DNA from: Bifidobacterium ramosum
Lineage (GTDB): Bacteria; Actinomycetota; Actinomycetes; Actinomycetales; Bifidobacteriaceae
Assembly: GCF_009299505.1 (NCBI RefSeq)
Contig: NZ_WBSM01000002.1
Location: 124,001 to 188,000 of the forward strand
DNA: 64,000 nucleotides
Reading direction: 5' to 3'
A program made the translations under genes and the position numbers. Within the stretch, counting starts at the first letter, position 1. The number at the start of each line of letters is the position of its first letter. The notes beneath the pieces were generated by a model. The model worked only from the letters and a program-made list of their open reading frames with translations, did not search any database and was not told where the DNA came from. Positions 36,931-45,143 of the stretch are shown here, piece by piece.

Positions 36931-38028
36931 ATGTCTGAAACCGCCGAAACGCCGACGTTGCAGGAAATCTCGCGCGAACTGCCGCCGAAGATCGTCATTC
37001 CTGAGATCAAGGGCGAGATGGTGCACCTGCGCCCGGCGACCATCGAGGATCTGCCGCGTCTGGACGAGCTGGACGCCTACTACAACGCATCGCGCATCAC
37101 CGGCAAGGATCCGCAGGCCGAACGCGCCGTCGTGCACGCGTGGGTGCGCCGCTCCGTCGCATGGGCGAACGGGCAGGCCGCTTCCGAATCCGGCGTGGGC
37201 GACCCCGAGTCGCGCCGCACCATCGCATGGGCCGTACTCACCGATTCCGACCATGACGACGACGGCCGCATCGACGCCGCCGATACCGACAACGTGATCG
37301 GCATGGTCTTCCTCATCGACATCGACGGCTGGGCCCGCTCGGCCCGCATCCAGGTCGTGCTCGGCAAGGATTACCGCGGCCGCGGCTATTCGCGCGACAT
37401 GATGCCGCGCGTCATGACCTACGGCTTCGCGCCCGAACCGTCCGGCCTCGGCATGCATCGCATCTGGGTGGCCGTGCCCGAGAAGAACACGCGTTCGCTG
37501 TCCGTGTACCAGTCGCTCGGCTTCGTGAAGACCGGTTCGTCGCGCGACGCGTTGTGGGACGCGGAAAACGGCCGCTATCAGGACCTGATCGTGCTGGACA
37601 CGCTGTTCGACGAATACGACCCGATCCGTTCGCTCGACGCGTTCGGCATGCATGTGATCGAGGACAACCCCGGCATGCACGAGGCGCTGGCCATGCGCGA
37701 GCATTCCATCGCCATCCGGCAGCGTACGCGTACGGACGGCGCGGCGTCGGCGTCCGCGAATAACGACGCCGACCGCGCGCGTCGCGACGCGTTCGAACGC
37801 ATCGGCATCGATCCCGACGCGGTACGATCCTCCGGTGAGGGCGATCACACGCACCGTGACGGCACGTCGCGGGCCGACGCCGGCGAACAGCCGTCTCCGG
37901 CCTCCGCCGACGCCGCCATCGACGGCGACTCCACGTGGCCATACGGCCAGTCCGAACGCAAGTCCTCGAAGAACGCCTGGTGGCGTAATCTTGGGCTGAG
38001 CCGCAAACGCGACAACGAGGAGGACTGA
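36931..38028 (+). CDS. GNAT-family N-acetyltransferase with a long C-terminal tail
   Basis: A 365-residue protein. Residues about 25-230 form a GNAT domain of the RimJ/RimL type: VHLRPATIEDLPRLDEL at the start, the acetyl-CoA loop in VVLGKDYRGRGYSRDMMPRVM, and HRIWVAVPEKNTRSLSVYQSLGF. The last 130 residues are hydrophilic and likely disordered, ending in a Lys/Arg-rich segment. Substrate unknown. SD GAGGGAA precedes the ATG. Its stop overlaps the DUF2469 start (ATGA). Confidence 0.87.
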   Translation: MSETAETPTLQEISRELPPKIVIPEIKGEMVHLRPATIEDLPRLDELDAYYNASRITGKDPQAERAVVHAWVRRSVAWANGQAASESGVGDPESRRTIAWAVLTDSDHDDDGRIDAADTDNVIGMVFLIDIDGWARSARIQVVLGKDYRGRGYSRDMMPRVMTYGFAPEPSGLGMHRIWVAVPEKNTRSLSVYQSLGFVKTGSSRDALWDAENGRYQDLIVLDTLFDEYDPIRSLDAFGMHVIEDNPGMHEALAMREHSIAIRQRTRTDGAASASANNDADRARRDAFERIGIDPDAVRSSGEGDHTHRDGTSRADAGEQPSPASADAAIDGDSTWPYGQSERKSSKNAWWRNLGLSRKRDNEED

Positions 38029-38342
38029 TGAGCGCCGAAGATCTCGACAACTACGAAACCGACGCGGAACTCGCCCTGTACAAGGAATACCGTGACGTCA
38101 TCAAGCTGTTCACCTACGTGGTGGAGACCGAACGCCGCTTCTATCTGGCGAACAAGGTCGACTTCAACGTGCGTTCAGCCGGGCAGGACGTGTATTTCGA
38201 CGTGCAGCTCACCGACGCGTGGGTGTGGGACGTGTATCGTCCGAGCCGGTTCGTGAAGAACGTGCGTATTGTCACGTTCAAGGACGTGAACGTCGAGGAA
38301 GTGCAGAAAACCGACATCGACATCCCGGACGACATCCACTGA
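38028..38342 (+). CDS. DUF2469 family protein
   Basis: A 104-residue protein nearly all in one conserved block (YKEYRDVIKLFTYVVETERRFYLANK ... AWVWDVYRPSRFV). This family is confined to Actinobacteria and is often found near DNA or RNA maintenance genes; its function is not known to me. Translation is likely coupled to the upstream GNAT gene through the ATGA overlap. Confidence 0.9.
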   Translation: MSAEDLDNYETDAELALYKEYRDVIKLFTYVVETERRFYLANKVDFNVRSAGQDVYFDVQLTDAWVWDVYRPSRFVKNVRIVTFKDVNVEEVQKTDIDIPDDIH

Positions 38343-38446
38343 CCATCGCGTGATTTCTGGCGTAAGTGTGTGGAAACGCACCCGTGTGGTGTGCGATTCC
38401 GATGGGTGGGGTAGACTGTCGTTGATTTTGTTATAAGGAGATTTAC

Positions 38447-40036
38447 GTGACGCAGAAACAATCCGTGGTGATCATCGGCGGCGGCCCTGCGGGCCTGACC
38501 GCAGCCTGGGAGTTCGTCAAGGACGGCGGCGCCGATCAGTACGACGTGACCGTGCTCGAGGCCACCCGCGAATTCGGCGGCATCTCGCGCACCGTCAAGC
38601 ACAACGGCAACCGCATGGACATCGGCGGCCACCGGTTCTTTTCCAAAGATAACCGCATCATGGACTGGTGGAAGGATGTCCTGCCGCTGCAGGGCGCGCC
38701 CAGCTATGACGACAAGAAGCTCGGCCGCGAGCATGAGATGGAACCGGGTGGCCCGGATCCGGAGGTGACCGACGAGGTGATGCTCAAGCGTCACCGCGTG
38801 TCGCGCATCTTCTACGGTGGTCGTTTCTTCGATTATCCGATCTCGCTAACTCCGGCCACGTTCAAGGCAATGGGCTTTGTGATGACCATGCAGGCCGGTT
38901 TCAGCTACCTCGGCTCCATGGTGCACAAGCTGCCCGAAACGAACCTTGAGAACTTCTACATCAACCGTTTCGGCCGCAAGCTGTATTCGATGTTCTTCGA
39001 AGGCTACACCGAGAAACTGTGGGGCCGCCACCCCTCGCAGATCTCCGCCGATTGGGGTGCGCAGCGCGTCAAGGGCCTGAGCGTGCTCGGCGTGCTCAAG
39101 AACGCGTTCGCCAAGCTCAGCCCGAAGAAGCGCTCCAACGCCGAGGTCGAAACCTCGCTGATCGAGGAGTTCTGGTATCCGAAGTACGGTCCGGGCCAGC
39201 TGTGGGAGACCGTGGAACGTCGCTGCGAGGCGCACGGTGCGAAGGTGATCACCGACGCGAACGTCGTCGAGATCCGTCAGGACGGCGGCCATATCAGTGC
39301 CGTCGTCTACGAGGATTCGGAAGGCAACCGTACCGAGCTCGCCGCCGACCAGTTCATCTCGTCCATGCCGATCAAGGATCTCGTCAACGCCGTGGACGCT
39401 TCCGACAAGCCCGCGCCGAAGGACATCACGACCATCGCCAACGGCCTGCCGTACCGCGACTTCGTCACCGTCGGCCTGCTCGTCAAGCGCCTGCGCCTCA
39501 AGAACACGACCGACATCCCCACGCTCGGCAACCCGCCGATCGTGCCGGACTGCTGGATCTACGTGCAGGACCCGGGCTACACCGTCGGCCGCATCCAGAT
39601 CTTCAACAACTGGAGCCCGTACCTCGTCAAGGACGTGGACGACACCGTCTGGATCGGTCTCGAATACTTCTGCGACGAAGGCGACTCGTTCTGGAACATG
39701 AACGAGGAGGACTGCGTCAAGTTCGCCATCAACGAGATGGTGCGCATGAAGGTCATCGCCAGCCCCGACGACGTGCTCGACACCCACCGCGAGAAGGTCA
39801 AGAAGGCGTACCCGGCCTACTTCGACACCTACGCCCAGATGGACGAGCTCGTCGAATACCTCGACCACTTCGGCAACCTCTACTGCGTCGGCCGCAACGG
39901 CCAGCACCACTACAACAACATGGACCACTCCATGGCCACCGCCATCGAGGCCGTCGGCAACATCAAGACCGGCAAGACCTCCAAGAAGAACGTGTGGTCA
40001 GTCAACACCGAGAAAAGTTACCACGAGGAAAAGTAG
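38447..40036 (+). CDS. FAD/NAD(P)-dependent oxidoreductase (amine oxidase / UDP-galactopyranose mutase-like)
   Basis: A 529-residue flavoprotein. The FAD Rossmann motif is VVIIGGGPAGLTAAWEFV and the ribose-binding Glu is in VLEATREFGGISRTV, followed by RMDIGGHRFFS. The middle resembles the UDP-galactopyranose mutase and protoporphyrinogen-oxidase-like group (GYTEKLWGRHPSQIS, DYPISLTPATF). The substrate cannot be read from the sequence; a cell-wall sugar or carotenoid-like role is possible. The start is GTG with AAGGAG six bases upstream; no ATG lies nearby. A terminator follows. Confidence 0.85.
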   Translation: MTQKQSVVIIGGGPAGLTAAWEFVKDGGADQYDVTVLEATREFGGISRTVKHNGNRMDIGGHRFFSKDNRIMDWWKDVLPLQGAPSYDDKKLGREHEMEPGGPDPEVTDEVMLKRHRVSRIFYGGRFFDYPISLTPATFKAMGFVMTMQAGFSYLGSMVHKLPETNLENFYINRFGRKLYSMFFEGYTEKLWGRHPSQISADWGAQRVKGLSVLGVLKNAFAKLSPKKRSNAEVETSLIEEFWYPKYGPGQLWETVERRCEAHGAKVITDANVVEIRQDGGHISAVVYEDSEGNRTELAADQFISSMPIKDLVNAVDASDKPAPKDITTIANGLPYRDFVTVGLLVKRLRLKNTTDIPTLGNPPIVPDCWIYVQDPGYTVGRIQIFNNWSPYLVKDVDDTVWIGLEYFCDEGDSFWNMNEEDCVKFAINEMVRMKVIASPDDVLDTHREKVKKAYPAYFDTYAQMDELVEYLDHFGNLYCVGRNGQHHYNNMDHSMATAIEAVGNIKTGKTSKKNVWSVNTEKSYHEEK

Positions 40037-40053
40037 TCCTTTTCCATCTGATG

Positions 40054-40088
40054 AAACGGCTCGTCGCGATGCGGCGGGCCGTTTTGCG
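40054..40088 (+). terminator. Terminator after the FAD oxidoreductase gene
   Basis: AAACGGCTCGTCGC and GCGGCGGGCCGTTT form a 14-bp stem with two G-U pairs and loop GAT, ending in TTTTGC. Confidence 0.75.
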
Positions 40089-40230
40089 TTGGTCGGGGTT
40101 GGGTTGTATGGTTAATGCCAGTTCGCGACGCATGGAGTGCGGCGGACGTTCGATAGCGGCGATGGCCGCACATCATTCTTAGTGCAGAGCTCGGCAGTGT
40201 GCCGGCGTTGCTCAAGGAAAGGTATTACGA

Positions 40231-42354
40231 GTGGCAACCAGCCAGAATCTTGAGGATATGAAACTGCCTGAGCTCAAGGAGCTCGCCAAGCAGATGGGAC
40301 TTCGCGGCACATCGACGATGCGCAAGCCCGAACTGATCGCCACCCTGCAGGCCGCCCGATCCGGCGGCGAGGCGCCGGCCGGCGTCACCGTGCGTACGCC
40401 CCGCGCCGGCAAGAAGACCGAGACCACCACCGCGCAGAACGAGCAGGCGGCATCCGCCGAACCGGTCGAGCCGACCCCGGCCGAGACCGAGCAGGCTCCG
40501 TCCGCAGCGGCCGCCGAACCGCAGACCGCGCCCGCCGCCGAATCCGCCGCGCCGGCCGCCGACCAGCAGCACACCAAGCCGGCCCGCAAGACCCGTTCCC
40601 GCGCGGCGTCTCTGAAGCAGGCCGTCGGCAACGCCGATCAGCCGTCCATCGAGCTGCCGAAGATCACGAAGGACGAGACCACGTCCGCGCGCCGCCGTCG
40701 CCACGAGGAAGAGGCGTCCGCGCTGCTGCTCGACGACCTCGGACTGGAACCGACCGGCGATCACGCCGCTGACCGTGCGGAACGTACGGAACGACGCCGT
40801 CGCGACGACGATCGTCCGCAGCGTCGCCGTCGCGATTTCGTCGCCGACGCCGAACAGCCGCGCCGTCGCCGCCGTGCCGATGATCAGGCCGCGCCGGTCG
40901 CCGACGGCGACGACAACGTGCGCGATCTGGACGACATCCTCGCCACGCTGCCCGGTCAGCATGACGTGGTCCGTGACGAGCAGAACGACGACGAGCCTGC
41001 TGAGCGTGAGTTCACACGCCGCAACCGCAATCGTGGCGACCGTAACGCCGATCGTGCGGATCGCGGCGGTAACGACCGCCATCAGCGTCGTCTGCGCGGC
41101 CGCGATCGCGATTACGACGACCGTGCCGACCGTGACGCACGTGATGACCGCGACGTGCGTAACGACCGTCCGGCCCGCGACGTGCGCCGCGAGGAGCCGC
41201 AGGACGATCTCGTGCCCGTCGCCGGCATCGTCGACGTGCTGGATTCCTACGCGTTCGTGCGCACCTCCGGCTACCTGCCCGGTCCGAACGACGTGTACGT
41301 GTCGATGGGCCAGGTCAAGAAGTACGGCCTCAGGAAGGGCGACGCCGTGCACGGCTCGATCCGCGCGCCGCGCGACAACGACCGCCGCAACCAGCGTCAG
41401 AAGTTCGTGCCGTTGCAGTCCATCGATTCGATCAACGGCATGAGCGTCGAGGACGCGGCCAACCGTCCGCAGTTCTCCAAGCTCACCCCGCTCTATCCGC
41501 AGGAGCGCTTGAAGCAGGAGACGACCCCGAACAAGCTCACCGGCCGCATCATGGACATCGTCTCGCCGATCGGCAAGGGGCAGCGTGGCCTCATCGTCTC
41601 CCCGCCGAAGGCCGGCAAGACGATCACGCTGCAGAACATCGCCAACGCGATCGCCACGAACAACCCGGAAGTCCATCTGATGGTCGTGCTCGTGGACGAA
41701 CGCCCGGAGGAAGTCACCGACATGGAGCGCACCGTGCAGGGCGAGGTCATCTCCTCGACCTTTGACCGTCCGGCCTCCGACCACACCACCGTCGCCGAGC
41801 TGGCGATCGAACGCGCCAAGCGACTCGTGGAGCTCGGCCAGGACGTGGTCGTGCTGCTCGACTCGATGACCCGTCTCGCCCGCGCCTACAACATCGCCGC
41901 GCCGGCGTCCGGCCGCATTCTGTCCGGCGGCGTGGACGCGCAGGCCCTGTATCCGCCGAAGAAGTTCTTCGGCGCGGCCCGCAACATCGAAAACGGCGGT
42001 TCGCTCACCATCATCTCGTCCGCGCTGGTGGAGACCGGTTCGAAGATGGACGAGGTGATCTTCGAGGAGTTCAAGGGCACCGGCAACATGGAACTGCGTC
42101 TGTCGCGCGAACTCGCCGACAAGCGTCTGTTCCCGGCCATCGACATCAACGCGTCCGGCACGCGCCGCGAGGAGCTCATCACTTCGCCGGCCGAACTGCC
42201 GATCGTCTACCGTCTGCGCCGTCTGCTCGGCGGCCTTGAGCCTGAGCAGGCCTATCAGACGCTCGTGCCGCGCCTCAAGAAGACGCCGACCAACCGCGAC
42301 TTCCTCGCTGCGATCACGCAGCAGGCCAACTCGAGCGCCGTCAACGGCAACTGA
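40231..42354 (+). CDS. rho: Transcription termination factor Rho
   Basis: A 707-residue Rho, much longer than the 419 residues of E. coli. The N-terminal Rho_N helical domain (SQNLEDMKLPELKELAKQMG) is followed by an Ala/Glu/Pro-rich stretch and then an Arg/Asp-rich, low-complexity insertion (about 175-325). The RNA-binding cold-shock-like domain and hexameric ATPase core come next (SPPKAGKTITLQ Walker A near 455, ELGQDVVVLLDSMTRLARAYN Walker B, QANSSAVNGN end). Such insertions are usual in Actinobacteria. It starts at GTG with AAGGAAAGG upstream. Confidence 0.96.
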   Translation: MATSQNLEDMKLPELKELAKQMGLRGTSTMRKPELIATLQAARSGGEAPAGVTVRTPRAGKKTETTTAQNEQAASAEPVEPTPAETEQAPSAAAAEPQTAPAAESAAPAADQQHTKPARKTRSRAASLKQAVGNADQPSIELPKITKDETTSARRRRHEEEASALLLDDLGLEPTGDHAADRAERTERRRRDDDRPQRRRRDFVADAEQPRRRRRADDQAAPVADGDDNVRDLDDILATLPGQHDVVRDEQNDDEPAEREFTRRNRNRGDRNADRADRGGNDRHQRRLRGRDRDYDDRADRDARDDRDVRNDRPARDVRREEPQDDLVPVAGIVDVLDSYAFVRTSGYLPGPNDVYVSMGQVKKYGLRKGDAVHGSIRAPRDNDRRNQRQKFVPLQSIDSINGMSVEDAANRPQFSKLTPLYPQERLKQETTPNKLTGRIMDIVSPIGKGQRGLIVSPPKAGKTITLQNIANAIATNNPEVHLMVVLVDERPEEVTDMERTVQGEVISSTFDRPASDHTTVAELAIERAKRLVELGQDVVVLLDSMTRLARAYNIAAPASGRILSGGVDAQALYPPKKFFGAARNIENGGSLTIISSALVETGSKMDEVIFEEFKGTGNMELRLSRELADKRLFPAIDINASGTRREELITSPAELPIVYRLRRLLGGLEPEQAYQTLVPRLKKTPTNRDFLAAITQQANSSAVNGN

Positions 42355-42421
42355 TGGAGTGCGGGGCGGCCGCATGATCGGTACGGTCGGCGTGCCGCTG
42401 ACGTACCGATCGCAATACAAC

Positions 42422-42469
42422 AACGGACATACAGCCGATTTCGATGGGATGATCGGCTGTATGTCCGTT
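42422..42469. repeat. 48-bp palindromic repeat, family A, copy 4
   Basis: Arms AACGGACATACAGCCGAT and ATCGGCTGTATGTCCGTT around TTCGATGGGATG. It lies 68 bp past the rho stop, between convergent genes. Confidence 0.92.
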
Positions 42470-42574
42470 GTTGTATGTCTGTTATTCGTTTCCGTGGTGC
42501 GTTGATTGCACGTTGATGGTGCGTTACGTTGATGACACGCTGACTACACGTTGAAATATGTACCGTGGCATTGC

Positions 42575-42598
42575 CCGGACGCCGACGACGGCGTCCGG
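42575..42598. terminator. Hairpin between rho and the aminotransferase gene
   Basis: CCGGACGCCG-ACGA-CGGCGTCCGG is a perfect 10-bp stem. It lies 9 bp past the aminotransferase stop codon. No T-run follows on the minus strand. Confidence 0.55.
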
Positions 42599-42606
42599 AA
42601 CGTCGC

Positions 42607-43884
42607 CTACGCCATGACGGCGAGATGGTGGAACTCCGGTGTATGCCGTCCCAGCAGCGGATCCGCGTGGGACTCGGCGAACCGACGCAGCCGGCGCACG
42701 CCCTCGCGCAGCTCGTCAGCGTCGCCCGCGTACGACAGCCGCACGAATCCCTCACCTTCCGCACCGAACGCCGTGCCCGGCACCACGGCCACCTTCGATT
42801 CGTCCAACAGCCGACGACTGAACTCGTCGGAACTCATTCGCGTGGCGCGGATGTCGACGAACGCGTAGAACGCGCCCTGCGGCTCGACCAGCCGCACAGC
42901 CGTGCAGTCGGCGAGCCCGTCAAGCACGATCTGCCGCTTAGCGCGGTATTCCTCGCGCATGGCGATCACCGGATCCATCGGCCCGGTCAGCGCCGCGACC
43001 GCCGCATACTGCGCGGTCGAATTGACCGACGAATGCATAAGCTCGGCGATCTTGCTGGTCTGCTCGATGAGTGCGGCCGGCGCCAGCAGATACCCGATGC
43101 GCCAGCCGGTCATCGCGAACGTCTTCGACAGGCTTTCGACCACGACGGTGCGCTCGTGCATGCCCGGCACGGTGGCGATCGACGGGGCGACCGGGAATGG
43201 ACGGGCGGCGGTCGCCGGATCGACCGAAGCGTCGGAGGCGTCGGCATCGTCCTTGAAGATGAACGGATGATATACCTCGTCCGAAATCGCCCACAGATTG
43301 TGCCGCGTGCAGACGTCGGCGATGCGCGCCAGCTCGTCGGCGGGCGTGACCGCGCCGGACGGATTGCCCGGCGACGTGAGGATGACGGCGCGCGTGCGCG
43401 GCGTCACCGCGGCCTCGATGTCGTCGGCGTTGAGCCGCATCTGATGTTCCGGCGTGAGCGCGACCGTCACCGGCACGCCGCCGCACATCATCACCTCGGC
43501 CTCGTACGACGTGAAGAACGGTGACGGGATGATGACCTCGTCGCCCGGGTCGAGCACGGCCTTCAACGCGAGGAACAGGCCGATGGTCGCGCCGTCGATG
43601 GCCTGGATCTCGTGCTCCGGGGCGTAGTCGAGGCCCTTGACCGTGTGCGAATACCGCGCCACGGCCTGCCGGAACGCGTCGATGCCCAGCACGTTCGTGT
43701 ACTTCGTGTGCCCTTCGCGGATCGAACGGCACGCCGCCTCGACGATGTGCGGCGCGGCGGTGGCGCTCGGCTCGCCCACGCACAGCGAGATCACGTCGGG
43801 CACGCGTTCGACGCGATCGAAGACGTCGCGGATGCCTGACCGAGGGATATCGAGTGCGCACTGCGCGATCACCGGAGCTACCAT
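42607..43884 (-). CDS. Class I/II PLP-dependent aminotransferase
   Basis: A 425-residue fold-type I aminotransferase. The PLP lysine is in ESLSKTFAMTGWRIGY; other marks are SPGNPSGAV and the aromatic ring-stacking region. The family includes aspartate/aromatic/alanine-type enzymes. An insertion of about 15 residues (DASDASVDPATAARPF) lies near the DEVYHPF segment. The ATG has an SD, AAAGGTGG. It is divergent from an AsnC/Lrp regulator, which may control it. The C-terminal tail after RRLRRFA is probably disordered. Confidence 0.9.
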   Translation of the reverse strand: MVAPVIAQCALDIPRSGIRDVFDRVERVPDVISLCVGEPSATAAPHIVEAACRSIREGHTKYTNVLGIDAFRQAVARYSHTVKGLDYAPEHEIQAIDGATIGLFLALKAVLDPGDEVIIPSPFFTSYEAEVMMCGGVPVTVALTPEHQMRLNADDIEAAVTPRTRAVILTSPGNPSGAVTPADELARIADVCTRHNLWAISDEVYHPFIFKDDADASDASVDPATAARPFPVAPSIATVPGMHERTVVVESLSKTFAMTGWRIGYLLAPAALIEQTSKIAELMHSSVNSTAQYAAVAALTGPMDPVIAMREEYRAKRQIVLDGLADCTAVRLVEPQGAFYAFVDIRATRMSSDEFSRRLLDESKVAVVPGTAFGAEGEGFVRLSYAGDADELREGVRRLRRFAESHADPLLGRHTPEFHHLAVMA

Positions 43885-43926
43885 GTTGCCACCTTTCGTT
43901 ACATTTCCAACAAAACATAATATATA

Positions 43927-43941
43927 TCGTAAATATTACGA
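43927..43941. promoter_or_regulatory. AT-rich inverted repeat, candidate AsnC/Lrp operator
   Basis: TCGTAA-ATA-TTACGA is a perfect dyad in an AT-rich island (about 43900-43970) between the divergent aminotransferase and regulator genes. Confidence 0.45.
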
Positions 43942-44054
43942 AGTATAGTGACATTGGGTGGAAAAATATTTGGTATTGCGTGATCGTCTGGGAAGATATA
44001 CGGACGTCGTGCCGAAATCCGCGCTCGACGCACGGGCGACTACTATAAGGAGTC

Positions 44055-44552
44055 ATGAGCGCACCGCATGACCGTACCGAGACGAACGAACAGCCGGCCG
44101 CACCGGCCGCATCTGCGACGCTGACTGGCGACATCGACGCCAAGGACTCGATGATCCTCGACATGCTCGAGGCCGACGGTCGCGCCACGCTGTCGCAACT
44201 CGCCAAAGCCACCGGGCTGTCCGTGTCGGCGGCGCAGTCGCGCGTGCAGAAACTCGAACGGCGCGGCGTCATCACCGGGTACGCGGCCGTCATCGACCAC
44301 GAACGCCGCGGCCTGCCGATCAGCGCGTTCGTCTCCGTCACGCCGCTCGACTATACGAAGGAATCGGACATCCCCGAGAAACTCCACAGCATCCCCGGCA
44401 TCGTGTCCTGCTATTCGGTGGCCGGGGCGCCCAGCTTCGTGCTGCTCGTGCGCGTCGCCACGCCCGGCAGGCTCGAGGAACTGCTCAACCGCATCCATCG
44501 CACCGTGCCGGTGAGCACCGAAAGCACCGTCATCCTCAAAACCTACTTCTGA
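44055..44552 (+). CDS. AsnC/Lrp-family transcriptional regulator
   Basis: A 165-residue regulator. The helix-turn-helix (about 30-75) reads DSMILDMLEADGRATLSQLAKATGLSVSAAQSRVQKLERRGVI; the C-terminal RAM ligand domain (about 90-165) has VPVSTESTVILKTYF at its end. A strong AAGGAG lies at SD distance from the ATG. It is divergent from the aminotransferase gene, and the dyad at 43927 is a candidate operator. It probably senses an amino acid. Confidence 0.92.
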   Translation: MSAPHDRTETNEQPAAPAASATLTGDIDAKDSMILDMLEADGRATLSQLAKATGLSVSAAQSRVQKLERRGVITGYAAVIDHERRGLPISAFVSVTPLDYTKESDIPEKLHSIPGIVSCYSVAGAPSFVLLVRVATPGRLEELLNRIHRTVPVSTESTVILKTYF

Positions 44553-44603
44553 TCCACCGCAAAACCTGCCTCTGACCTGCTGCCGGCGGCACCCGTGCGG
44601 TGA

Positions 44604-44616
44604 TACGCTTGCAATC
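44604..44616 (+). promoter_or_regulatory. Leaderless promoter candidate of the chorismate mutase gene
   Basis: TACGCT is exactly 7 nt before the ATG and there is no SD. Confidence 0.45.
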
Positions 44617-45057
44617 ATGAGCGAAACGCAAGAACCACAGTCCGACGGCAGCGACTGGCTGCCGGCCGCGGCCTCCACGCACACCCCCGAATCCGAAACG
44701 GTGATCGATGCCGCCGCTGCGGCCGAGCATCCCGAAGTCGCCGACACCGTTGCGAAGATCAAAGCCTTGCGCCAGTCCATCGACAACGTGGACACGGCCA
44801 TCGTCTCCCTGCTCGCCGAACGGTTCAAGTACACATCGCAGGTGGGCGTGCTCAAGGCGCGCGCCGGGTTTGCCCCCGCCGACTATAAGCGCGAGGATTA
44901 TCAGATCGAACGCCTCCACCGCATCGCCGTGGCGGCCGGCCTTGACCCGGACATCGCCGAGATGTACCGCGAGTTCGTGGTGACCGAGGCGAAGAAACGC
45001 CATGCACGCATCGCGGCGGCGGGCGGTGATCCGGGCGTGCTCGACGTGTTCGCCTGA
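44617..45057 (+). CDS. AroQ-type chorismate mutase
   Basis: A 146-residue protein with a hydrophilic 35-residue N-terminal extension and a CM_2 three-helix domain: ALRQSIDNVDTAIVSLLAERFKYTSQVGVLKARAGF and REDYQIERLHRIA. The Arg and Lys of the first helix and loop correspond to chorismate-binding residues of the family. It turns chorismate into prephenate for Phe and Tyr synthesis. It lacks a signal peptide, unlike the secreted mutases of some Actinobacteria. It is just 64 bp after the Lrp-type gene. Confidence 0.88.
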   Translation: MSETQEPQSDGSDWLPAAASTHTPESETVIDAAAAAEHPEVADTVAKIKALRQSIDNVDTAIVSLLAERFKYTSQVGVLKARAGFAPADYKREDYQIERLHRIAVAAGLDPDIAEMYREFVVTEAKKRHARIAAAGGDPGVLDVFA

Positions 45058-45143
45058 TCCGTTTCGCCGGAGTGCGCGTCAACGGGGTCGGTGCGGGGTA
45101 AGATCGCTGTCGTTTGCGTACGGCATCGAGTACAGGAGGCAGC

